64,000 bases of DNA from a virus. Below are positions 26,601-33,400 of the stretch, in pieces. The stretch is from positions 1 through 64,000 of the IMG/VR virus record IMGVR_UViG_3300023109_002988; one strand, given 5' to 3'. The notes below the pieces were generated by a model. The model was given only the letters and a program-made list of their open reading frames with translations. It was not told the DNA's origin and searched no databases. Numbering within the stretch: the first letter of the stretch is position 1; each line of letters begins with the position of its first letter. A program made the position numbers and the translations under genes.

Positions 26601-27755
26601 TTGACTGGTGGTGAATATGTTGTTGGTAAAGATGCTGCTCAAAAATTTGGCAAGGGTTTCTTGGATTCTTTGAATGAAGGAAGGGTTCAAAAATTTGCAA
26701 AGGGAGGGTTTGTATCTGGAGCTACATTCGCTCGAGACGAAGAAGACTTCAAAACTACGGATGTATTTGGAAGCAAGATAAAAGAAGGGTCTTTAAGACG
26801 ACAAAAAGGAGGTGGAGACTTTGTTATACCTGGTTTGTACGGTGAAGGGCAAATAACGGGAGCTCAGAACATGCTAGATTTTTCCACACAAGCATTCACT
26901 AGTGGTAGTCGGGATGTGATAGGGGGCGTTTCTGGCGCATCTATGATATCTCTAGAACCAGAGAGTGTAAGACTTACTAATTTTGGCAGAACAAGAGAAA
27001 CACCACTACAGGCTGCAACTAGGGAAGCAAAAGGACAAGCTTTTGAATTAAACCTTGAGTATCAACAGCAAGTTGCTGACTACAAACAACTTCTAGAAGA
27101 CCTTAAAGAACAAGAGAAGGCAAGAAGAAAGGCTGTAATAACAAAGGCCTTAATTAGTCTGGCTGGTATGGGAATATCTGCAGGTTTAAGTGGTATTGGG
27201 GCCGCTATGGGATCAGGAGGAACCACTAGTATTGGTCAAGGTTTCCTTAGAGGGGCGACTAATGATAGTGGTGTCCAAGTTGGAGGTATTCTGAATCCAT
27301 CCAGTTACAGCGGTTATAATTTGGGCGGCGGCTATGCTACAGGAGGTTATGTTAAAGGAGGTTCTTCAGACATAGATAGTGTTATGGCTATGCTATCTGG
27401 CGGAGAGTTTGTTTTAAACAGAGCCGCCACAGAAAGAATAGGTCAAGAAGAACTTCAAAATCTTAATTCTGGTTCTGATTTGCAGGGATCTGAAAAACTT
27501 TTAGATAAGTTGGACGAATTGTTAACAGCAACAAGAGAAAATTCTGGGGAAATAAATATAACTGTAAATGGTGGTAATAATGGTGGAAACCAGTCTGGTA
27601 ATAGCGGTGGTAGTGCTGCTGGTCAGGAAACTGTGGTAGAAAATAAAGGTGCTACTGGGGATTCTAGAGCAAGAGAGGAGCTCGGTAAGGCCATTAAACT
27701 TAAAGTCTTAGAGGTTCTTAGAGAAGAAAAAAGATTGGGAGGAACACTTAGGTAG
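17700..27755 (+). CDS. Tail tape measure protein, 3351 residues
   Basis: The N-terminal core (about 60-330) matches TP901-type tape measure proteins (ANARVIAFGASVGIINAV, RGGAVIGNSFKTIFTRIG). Hydrophobic segments lie near 424-452, 1158-1198 and 3145-3175, suiting membrane passage at DNA entry. Short (V/I)PN(F/Y) motifs recur between about 580 and 1010. A nuclease-like insert occupies roughly 650-930 (E836, D861, E884-x-K886). Residues about 1380-2040 are coiled coil. Residues 2202-2917 hold 18 canonical and one degenerate copies of R-x-x-S-G-x-x-x-S-x-W-T, and DDVPALLMGGEYVM-type modules recur. At 0.15 nm per residue the tail would be about 500 nm. It is the second-longest gene here. Confidence 0.92.
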   Translation: MPESVSLPLQGRITNQSQLERQVASIAKKAGRNLNINLGTNAKDIKSLEQPLGRITGQADDFGKSMEAANARVIAFGASVGIINAVVQSFKSLVSTTIEVEKSLAKINSILKTSTSGLDALKSQIFDIARSTEQTFDTVADAALELSRQGLSATEVTKRLNDALILSRLSGINAAEAVAGLTAAVNSFSKAGLTTGEVLNKISNAANQFAVSERDLIEGFKRSASVAEQAGVSIDELGGIITAVQQKTARGGAVIGNSFKTIFTRIGRADNLELLRSVGVEVTDLQGKILPATKLIENLSKRLEGLNDVQVRSITEKIGGGFQIAPLLAALSDYSSETSVAIQATEAFRSATDQAYQKNIILNQTLSAAINTTSLSIQELANSLGELGILDPFKEILNSVNAFAQNVNEYLGDGEAFGSKFANGILKGISGILIKGGIAVFGLLLFNLSKNLLKFGADSFKAFLGLNKEAEKLKSIQSQIVQTLLGDKGVREAILRIENSSVSAEQKRLQQAEFFNTALRERVKITSQLNTISAGIAPGIIGRSRSGSTKRAADGYLPIGAEQKDISSGVGGAPSSAKPVVIPNFAFGGGKKGTMVANSSEYLVPNFAGGGDAIFNQDMVKSMGLPDGAKKINAAGGYVPNYSSKFAQSLNVARQARTDKFPFRQKSFGDLSADEANQAAGRGRAVRDRFDKKRKAGKVPQGINLVNTGGQYILLVGADAPDEPNKTLYSGLLKESGKINSYENIKDATTYLRAGFSQVNVPTYGLSKNERSDKNPGAKNDVDSIEADLTKQASLIGYNYAKSISNTNTLSPRTKKEIGSLFNKGSLSGFAGSIFEASIASIMTSSQFRDYKDRTDTSLIDLPASPELFELFGVGKGKGTSGAEVKNRAGNDQLKSTADKLFKILVGGKEGPQAPFEYKEGTASAKRAAKKAASGYIPNYAQGMSPVEEAIQREKDAGVPINQIRINQDGKLRNSQNPSGIAVTNTRDEPTGAIPKNAARGFVPNFFIGAGVGEAAKANVGALKEQTESLKKSSKVTQGEATQRESSTNKMILLTSAAFGLQQIFGGLGSTTDGLSSKMAAFGEGVTAAIFTGSALSTIGAGPGNIIEGIGGSKNGRNKFGRSAKKSTLDFAQGLKGRSFIGPLSKSFTKLAPIIGKLVGFGARLIPIIGTAVTAFQLLNPILKSFGVDLGKLLFSPLKSLGQKLGFVDTEAEKAAKSINKFSEKALESIFTAGGQRNLFKEESKQFKNPEGKVLESANDILKSVLSSRSEGRQDSASFFRIEQRRPGRNQQFQEQGGVKKYFSKIEGEEIEISKKTFDSLRELGPSINKKVETALLKTLSDVDLKDLENNPTFEKVQFLLDKQIGLLGEGGREKLRAAQQRLELAQAQVDDAQPKRNGRGQKVAQTAEQAASEVDGNVKVASAKEEIAKLLEEILKGSKALSKQEVIANNIKKIKFDIAKIEAESFVNQKLILTNVKTQEEAELSYRNALKETAGFQRFNNVTRLKEIETERKVQQESLKSLQKDLGSDKFLKRVFSVDALEEIDESGLNSYLSTLNEISEASAENKQINTEDFALQLARISNNEALTGEIKATLDANQKTLSVKREELTLTQAMENLERGRNKFSEIQVRQEEARLSLIQKQFDIEQKRISDAKTLSDLGFDRQLEKARADAIGGGQSARLGLAAEEKRIGKLRIDANEIFDKKALTKSFQKTIIDSFNQAGLRLNQGQVNSVRTSKTEGQFNAYIEEFNRKLEEQQKKEIEVAAEAQREAQKLIYERKLANLNFKFTAEDFDTSVRDFNEGVSRFVEASSRPDKFSKSLISGDSAEGQGGNQNQTAPAAGNTSNAVQGSSREAERAKLKADLDKVIKGIDEQAQKLKEGITGVTIDVQGFKNGIEIIEKGVKLAGDRLQNVFDETGASATTFANLLRDVFNKIPEQKAQNLFDIATTADPDTLQRAALDQARIGVLEKSEGSLAERNKAANEFILLKEKEIALIGAADTATKIQLEYEYQINLEILELRKQIAEAGNTEESAELAKQIEELEKRKGNPDPGTKIKKLSIDGETAANRMMDAAIEGADQFINTISDGLVDAISKGESLGDVLRGAADDFLDKMAKQAVNNVIRQGIGIIAQGFGAPVTRAEGGMISGGSGMKDDVPALLMGGEYVMKKSAVQKYGPNFMDQLNGGKLPGYAEGGMVQDFRTKSGSIASKWTPRSDQDDVDIDDKVPDRKMRTKSGTQASLWTSLSSLDKVKDSELQDEKDKRTDSGVQSSDWTKKADLPNVLKFAEGGMVQDFRTKSGAIASKWTPRSDQDDVDIDDKVPDRKMRTKSGTQASLWTSLSSLDKVKDSELQDEKDKRTDSGVQSSDWTKKADLPNVLKFAEGGMVQDFRTKSGVIASNWTPKSDDDNVDRKDKIPGRKIRSESGTEASTWTSSSSLDKAKDSEYQDEKEKRTESGVQSSNWTEEANLPDVLRFSEKTSPLSRYKEYRMSQDEEARERSSVLSSDWNPKSNKKGEDDKDSDSMHEVQNFAEGGIVGMVQSFRTKSGAIASKWTPRSDQDDVDIDDKVPDRKMRTKSGTQASLWTALSSLDKVKDSELEDEKDKRTDSGVQSSDWTKKADLPNVLKFALGGMISGGSAMKDDVPALLMGGEYVMKKSAVQKYGPNFMDQINGGKLPGYALGGMISGGSGMKDDVPAVLMGGEYVMKKSAVQKYGPNFMDQINGGKLPGYAEGGVVSNTLRTESGVKSSNWTQEANEGRVPESSKTPKGNVRTDSGLLASSWTSLANYAKAQKTELSNNLEERNESGLLSSRWTPKADKYTQIDATTGRSKYAPSAIKAEEKEERTDSGVKPSRWTREADYTKVNNVASLTKEKYRNESGLEASRWTREASFDKVQNKKDSSDALFRANSGLITSDWTRSASIDKASGNTAKTSLQQTIDDRIKQYTEKSVPENIGRGKLMSQNAVPSMLTGGEYVVGKDAAQKFGKGFLDSLNEGRVQKFAKGGFVSGATFARDEEDFKTTDVFGSKIKEGSLRRQKGGGDFVIPGLYGEGQITGAQNMLDFSTQAFTSGSRDVIGGVSGASMISLEPESVRLTNFGRTRETPLQAATREAKGQAFELNLEYQQQVADYKQLLEDLKEQEKARRKAVITKALISLAGMGISAGLSGIGAAMGSGGTTSIGQGFLRGATNDSGVQVGGILNPSSYSGYNLGGGYATGGYVKGGSSDIDSVMAMLSGGEFVLNRAATERIGQEELQNLNSGSDLQGSEKLLDKLDELLTATRENSGEINITVNGGNNGGNQSGNSGGSAAGQETVVENKGATGDSRAREELGKAIKLKVLEVLREEKRLGGTLR
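20163..20430 (+). other. Nuclease-like insert within the tape measure gene
   Basis: Within the tape measure protein, residues about 822-910 contain GSIFEASIAS (E836), SLIDLPAS (D861) and GAEVKNR (E884-x-K886). The order E, D, E-x-K with 23-25 residue spacing fits a PD-(D/E)XK core. PN(F/Y) motifs lie on both sides. This is a pattern match only. Confidence 0.35.
24279..24842 (+). repeat. Two near-identical 282-base tandem repeats in the tape measure gene
   Basis: Units 24279-24560 and 24561-24842 differ at only a few bases. Each encodes 94 residues with three copies of the R-x-x-S-G-x-x-x-S-x-W-T motif. A diverged third unit follows from 24843, and a further close copy lies at about 25290-25577. 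Confidence 0.93.
25290..25577 (+). repeat. Displaced fourth copy of the 94-residue repeat
   Basis: This segment is nearly the same as the 282-base units at 24279-24842, with scattered silent changes (for example cag/gaag near 25493 and CCGCATTG in place of TTCGTTG). It is separated from them by a diverged unit. Confidence 0.9.
25584..25888 (+). repeat. Tandem 51-residue gate-like repeats in the tape measure gene
   Basis: Two 153-base units encode GGMISGGSxMKDDVPAxLMG followed by GEYVMKKSAVQKYG; another copy lies at about 24130-24278. Looser versions appear near 26590 and 27350. Such GG-x(n)-D-x-x-P/V-A-x-L-x-x-GE(Y/F)V modules are common in the C-terminal parts of tape measure proteins. Confidence 0.9.
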
Positions 27756-27757
27756 AT

Positions 27758-28603
27758 ATGAATAATATTATTTTGGGCCATGAGTCTTTTGTTCTGTTGG
27801 ATGGTATTCATTTAACAGGCGTTGATTCTGTATCAATTTCGTCAAGAAACAATAATTCTATTGATAGCCCATTGGGTACAGAAATGGGGTTGACAACCCC
27901 ATCTTCACCCACCGATCAGTCTATGACATTATCTAGAAAATTAATGTACAAAGATCCAATTTACCAAATTTTAGGCAAGGACAAAACCTTACAGGGTCAA
28001 ATACATGACATTAATGACAATTCTTATTATGGGTTTGAAAGCGGATATATAAGAAGCTATTCAATCAATTGTGCTGTAGGCCAATTACCTAAAGTAAATA
28101 CAAGTTTGGGTATTTTAGATGAAATTTCAACCGATATAAACAGACAAAAAAATGGTCAACCAAGAAATCGCCCCAGAAAGAAAACTCACCCAGATATAGA
28201 TAGTCCATCTCAAAAAAATATTTATATAACATCAGAAGATTTTAAGGACAACAGAATTGTTGGTTTTGATTTTTCAGTATCTTTAGACCACAAAGTTTAT
28301 TATGGTATAGGATCTACATCCCCATACGCAATAGAGCAAAAAAGACCTATAAAATATTCCGCTTCTGTTCAGCTGGAATTAGGTAAAACATACAACACTC
28401 AGACTTTTGATTTCTTAGATTCAAGACAGAACAAAGATGTGTCTATAGATATAGAGGGTAGAAACGGAACTAAATTAAATAATATAAAAATACCAAATGC
28501 AAGTTTAGTGGGTAGGAATTTGAGCCAATCGCAAAAAGGATCAGTAGTTATGAGTTTGTCTTATGTTGGTCATTTAGGGGGAGACAGGATCTTTTTACCT
28601 TAA
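27758..28603 (+). CDS. Tail-tube-fold protein at the tail tip (distal tail candidate)
   Basis: This 281-residue protein aligns over much of its length with the two tube paralogs: GYIRSYSINCAVGQLPKV matches their NAFLTDYTLDLSVGSLP segment, and the last 100 residues (YSASVQLELG, then SVVMSLSYVGHLGG) match their C-terminal domain. It lies two bases after the tape measure gene, where distal tail or first tip-ring proteins are coded. I infer that it caps the tube. It is shorter than the tube paralogs, with an Arg/Lys-rich loop around 130-150. Confidence 0.7.
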   Translation: MNNIILGHESFVLLDGIHLTGVDSVSISSRNNNSIDSPLGTEMGLTTPSSPTDQSMTLSRKLMYKDPIYQILGKDKTLQGQIHDINDNSYYGFESGYIRSYSINCAVGQLPKVNTSLGILDEISTDINRQKNGQPRNRPRKKTHPDIDSPSQKNIYITSEDFKDNRIVGFDFSVSLDHKVYYGIGSTSPYAIEQKRPIKYSASVQLELGKTYNTQTFDFLDSRQNKDVSIDIEGRNGTKLNNIKIPNASLVGRNLSQSQKGSVVMSLSYVGHLGGDRIFLP

Positions 28604-28629
28604 TTTATTTATTTTTTATTTAAATTTTA

Positions 28630-28635
28630 TATAAT
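28630..28635 (+). promoter_or_regulatory. TATAAT box before the first LRR tail gene
   Basis: TATAAT ends four bases before the ATG at 28640, in a 36-base gap that is almost entirely A and T. It repeats the spacing seen at the portal, decoration and capsid genes. Confidence 0.4.
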
Positions 28636-28639
28636 ATAT

Positions 28640-30487
28640 ATGGCTTATGTTAAAATAGAGGACGAAGAGTTAATTTATGACAGGACTAGAAACTTTTCTG
28701 GCATATCTTACTTTGAGGAAGTTAGTGAGATATCTTGTCCTACAAAAGGGTCTAGTGTAGAATTTTTAGCCAAAGATAAGGCTTTAACTACCAATCACAA
28801 TTATTTAAATATAACTCCTGTAGGCATTAATAATTTATACGCCAATTTTAATATGGTTTATGAAGTTGATGAGGAGGAAGCTGCTAAACTAGCTAACTTT
28901 CTAGAAGAAAAAAGGGGTATCGAGCCTGTTTTTTTTGATTCTGATCCAACTATATATAGGAAAATAAATGGTTTTTGTAATCAATATAGCATTAACCAAT
29001 TAGACGCTTCTACTTATAAGATATCTGCGCAATTTGAAATAACAGAATCTCCTGGAAGTTTTAATTGGACTGGATTAAATTTTTTAGATCCAGATTATGA
29101 AAGTTTATATTACGAGCAGGAAAATAGGGAGTATTCAAAGTATGATGTAGTTTACGATCAGAGGCTCGAGTTTAAATACCAGGACAAGATAAATAATTTT
29201 TATTATTGTCTTGAAGGACACAACTCTTCAGCTGATGCATCTATAAATCTCGAGGAAAGCCCTTATTGGACTAAAGATTTCTTCTGGCAACCAGATGTTG
29301 GTCAAACTAATTCTGTAAAGTTTGACGTTCAAAGATTTGGAGATAAGGATGGTTTTCCTTTGAGGAGAAAGATAAAATATAATACAGCATCTTTCCCGAT
29401 TTCTTATAATTTTACAAAAATAACCACCAAGCAGCTAAAGAGTATGCTCCACTTCCTGGAAAATTTAGGTGGCTATAGAAGATTTAAACATCAAATACCA
29501 TCTGTATACAATAGACCTAAGGTTTTTGTTTGCAGAAAATGGGTTCATACATGGAACAGTTTTGACTCTCACGATTTACAGGTGTTTTTTGATGAAGATC
29601 CACTAGGAATAATTCCAGACAGATCTCTTCATAATACCGAGACTCTTTCTACTAGAATTTTTGATGGTGATTCAAATTTAATTGATCAAATTCAAGGCGA
29701 TATACCTGATTATTGGGCAAACATGGATCCAGAACTTCACCAATTAAAAATTGGAGCTGGTTGCGAAACAATAGGAGAGTATGCATTTGCAGGAGCTGTA
29801 AACCTAAGGGGTGATTTGATCATACCTGGGAATGTAAAAACTATAGAAAATAATGCATTTGATAGTTGCGCTTCTTTTAATGGATCTTTATTGTTGGGTG
29901 GGGGCTTATCTTACGTGGGGGATGAAGCATTCAAAGATTGTAGTGATCTTATCGAAGACCTTTTGGTTCCTCCAAACACCAGATATATCGGGGACAAAGC
30001 CTTCTTCGGTTGTAGCAATCTAGATGGGGCTCTTTCCTTAGGGAAGATTTTAAGTCATATTGGAACTGGCGCTTTTCAAGGTTGTGTTAAACTTAACTCT
30101 AAGTTAGTTATACCAAGTACATTAAAGACAATATCTGAAAGAGCATTCAGGGGATGTTTTAAATTGAACGGCGACTTAGAAATACCATCTGGAGTTGAAA
30201 ATATTGAAGAGCAAGCTTTTTTTAATTGCCGTAAATTGGGTACAGATGTAATCATACCGCCAACTATAAAAACAATAAAAAATAATGCATTTTATGGATG
30301 TAAATACGTGTATAATGTTTATATAAATGCTCCAGTAGCGCCAACAATATATGGGGATCCGTTTCCAACTGCAAACATGGAAAAACTGAAGAGAATTCAT
30401 GTACCTTTGCAAGCAGCTGGTTATAATGATCCTTATTGGTTGGCCAAAAGGGACGAGGGAAAATTAGTATTTGACATTACACTCTAA
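28640..30487 (+). CDS. Tail tip protein with C-terminal BspA-type LRR solenoid
   Basis: The 615-residue protein has an N-terminal part (about 1-345) with two similar helix-plus-strand elements (AAKLANFLEEKRGIEPVFF and LKSMLHFLENLGGYRRFKH), as in duplicated tail-tip proteins. A junction GDIPDYW near 352 leads into about eight LRR_5 repeats of 23-24 residues (about 374-565) of the form IGxxAFxxCxxLxGxLxIP. A C-cap with IHVPLQAAGY and PYW closes the array. LRR_5 proteins typically bind surfaces. It is the simplest of three LRR tail genes in a row, three bases before the next. Confidence 0.82.
   Translation: MAYVKIEDEELIYDRTRNFSGISYFEEVSEISCPTKGSSVEFLAKDKALTTNHNYLNITPVGINNLYANFNMVYEVDEEEAAKLANFLEEKRGIEPVFFDSDPTIYRKINGFCNQYSINQLDASTYKISAQFEITESPGSFNWTGLNFLDPDYESLYYEQENREYSKYDVVYDQRLEFKYQDKINNFYYCLEGHNSSADASINLEESPYWTKDFFWQPDVGQTNSVKFDVQRFGDKDGFPLRRKIKYNTASFPISYNFTKITTKQLKSMLHFLENLGGYRRFKHQIPSVYNRPKVFVCRKWVHTWNSFDSHDLQVFFDEDPLGIIPDRSLHNTETLSTRIFDGDSNLIDQIQGDIPDYWANMDPELHQLKIGAGCETIGEYAFAGAVNLRGDLIIPGNVKTIENNAFDSCASFNGSLLLGGGLSYVGDEAFKDCSDLIEDLLVPPNTRYIGDKAFFGCSNLDGALSLGKILSHIGTGAFQGCVKLNSKLVIPSTLKTISERAFRGCFKLNGDLEIPSGVENIEEQAFFNCRKLGTDVIIPPTIKTIKNNAFYGCKYVYNVYINAPVAPTIYGDPFPTANMEKLKRIHVPLQAAGYNDPYWLAKRDEGKLVFDITL
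29760..30340 (+). repeat. LRR_5 array, eight units
   Basis: About eight 69-72-base units encode leucine-rich repeats with conserved Ile-Gly, Ala-Phe and Cys positions. The DNA copies are diverged; the repeat is clear only in protein. Confidence 0.88.
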
Positions 30488-30489
30488 TT

Positions 30490-33400
30490 ATGAGCCAAAG
30501 GATAACATTAAATAGCGCTAATTCAGCAATTATAATATCAGATTCCCCTGCTTTTAAAACTCAAAATGAGTCTAGTTTTGTTTTTGCTGGGGTGCAATCT
30601 TTATCTTATGGTTTTAACAACGTAAGAGCTGATACCAGCCAAATAGGTTCTCAAGCTTTTGATGATAAAAATATAATAAGGCAGCCAGATGTTAAATTGC
30701 AAATGAGCTACAGCTTTAGCCCCACTTTTGCCAATGAGGAACTAATGGGGTTAACTTATAACCTAGATGCTAAATCTAAATTTTCAGTTATTAAAGGTTT
30801 ATCTGATTCTTCTTATAATTTTTATGTTTACAATCATCCAGAGCAAGAGCAAGACGCTTTGGAATATATAAAAGATGGCGTATCTCCAAATGGAGGGGAA
30901 GTTGTTTCAATTGGCAATGCATATTTAACTAATTATAATATGACATTCACGCTAGGATCTATCCCAAGTGTAGATGTTGAATTCGATTGTTCTAATATAA
31001 AAACTGAAAATTATACATCTGCCTTTATAGAAAGTCCAGCCATAAATTTGGAATCTGGTAACAATATTGGAGTAGGGTCTATAAATATATTAGACACCAA
31101 TTATTACGAAAGATCAAAATTTGGAGATATTTATAATCTAGATAGAACAAGAATAGAGACCATATTACCTAAGGATATAAATTTTCAAATGGATAATTTA
31201 TCCATAGGAGGTCAAAAACTAGAACTAGAAAACCATAGAATAAACCAGTTTTCTATAAGTTTACCTATTAACAGATCAAATGCATATAAGCTTGGTTCTG
31301 ATTATGTGTGCAGTAGAAAACTAAATTACCCAATAGACGGAAGACTGTCTATATCATCTTTAGTTACTAATTTAGAGGCTGGATTTATAAGTGGACTTGT
31401 TAAGGGTGATCAGATATCAAATCTGAAAATTATATCTTCAGATTGCGAAAAGAAAGTGTCTTCCCAATTTTATTTCGAGGATATAAAGTTGGAAAATGTA
31501 GAATATCAAACACTGGTAAATGAACAGACAAACTATAATCTTGAGTTTTCATTTCAAATAACAGATGAAAAAGGATTTAAGACCGCAGTAACAGAGCAGG
31601 ATATAGATGCAACTAGGTTTATAGATGATGAAAATAAAGTTTATGAATACATTCAAGGGGATGTTATTGAGGGTTGGCAGTCTGGAGATTTGGGCGGCTA
31701 CAAAATAGCTTTTGCAGAAATTAAAAACTTCGACGTTTTGGAGGCTGCTTTTTCTGGATGCACAAATATAGATAAGCCTGTATTTTTGTCTCCGCAAATA
31801 AACGTTATTGAGGATGATGTTTTCCATGGATGCACAAACCTGCCTGATTTTTATTCCGATTCTGCTTGTAGAGTACAAGTTTTTGGGGAAAGGTCCTTTA
31901 AGAATTGTTCTTCTTTAGAAGAAATAGTTTTACCTATAAGTATAAAAGAAATAAAAGAAGAGTCTTTCATGGGTTGCTTTTCTGCTAAAGATTTATTTTT
32001 AGCGGATGTAGAAACCGTTGGTGAGAGAGCTTTTTATAATTGTTACGGACTTTCTGAGAATTTATATTTGCCGAATTCTTTGCTTACTCTAGGTGAAAGC
32101 GCTTTTGAAAATTGCAGCGGAATGGAGGGAGGCTTGTTTATAGGGGGATCTCTTACAAGAATAGAAGATAAAACCTTCAAGAATGCAAAACTTTTTTCTT
32201 TTGATCTAGAAATACCAGACAATATAACAAGCATAGGTCACGAAGCTTTTTATGGGTGCGATGGTTTTGATGGGGAGTTAATTTTAAGCTCTGAGCTATC
32301 AAAAATAGAATCTTACTCATTCTATGGATGCAGTTCTTTAACTGGTTATTTAAACATACCAGAAAATGTAATCGAAATAGAAGACTCCGCTTTTGAAAGC
32401 TGCTCTGGTTTTAATAAAGAAATATTACTGCCTGGAGTTGAAATAATAGGTGATAATGCTTTTTCTGGATGCTCCAGCTTAACTGGAAAAGTTAACTTTG
32501 CTTCTGGAATTTCAACTATAGGAGATAATGCATTTATGAATTGTAGTTCATTTGGATATGCTCTTAACATACCAAGCGGAATACAATCTATAGGAGATAG
32601 ATCATTCTCTGGTTGCGTAGGAATACAAGACGCGTATGTTAATTTTGCCGCAACCGTATTCCAGGGCCAAGATGCTTTTGCTGGCATAAAGGGATGCATG
32701 TATGTGACGCCTTTCCATTATAATGCTTACAAACAATTATCTGTAGATGGGTATTTCCAGGGAATGCCTGTTTGTTATGGGTCTATAGATACAATAGTTT
32801 TTGACGCTAATACAGCAGAAATAATAAAATTTAAAAGAGGTGATATACCTACTAATTGGTACTCTAATCAAAGCAGAGCTTCCTTGTTAGTGATAGGGTC
32901 GACCTGTAAAAATATAGAACCAGGAGCTTTTGATGGTAGTGATGGATTGGAGGGTCTTTTTGTTATTCCAGATGAACTTGAAACAATAGGTGATTTCGCT
33001 TTTAGAGGGTGTAATTTTGAAGGTGAGTTGTTAATACCAGATACTATAAAATATTTGGGAAGTGGAGCTTTCGAGGATTGCACTGGTTTTAATGATTTTC
33101 TATTGATAGGAGACGGTATAGATACCATAAAAGGCAAGACTTTTAAAAACTGCTCAAACATAAATAGTGATATAATCATAGGTAGTGAAATTATATCTAT
33201 CGAAGATGAGGCTTTTTATAATTGCACTGGTATATCTGGAGATATTTCTCTTGGATTCTCCGTGTCATACATTGGTGATTACGCTTTTTATAATTGCAAA
33301 AATGCGGTTGGGGATTTAGAAATACCAGAAGATGTTACTTATGTTGGAGATTTTGCTTTTTATAATTGTTCCAGCTTGGATGGAGACTTTATAACTGCAG

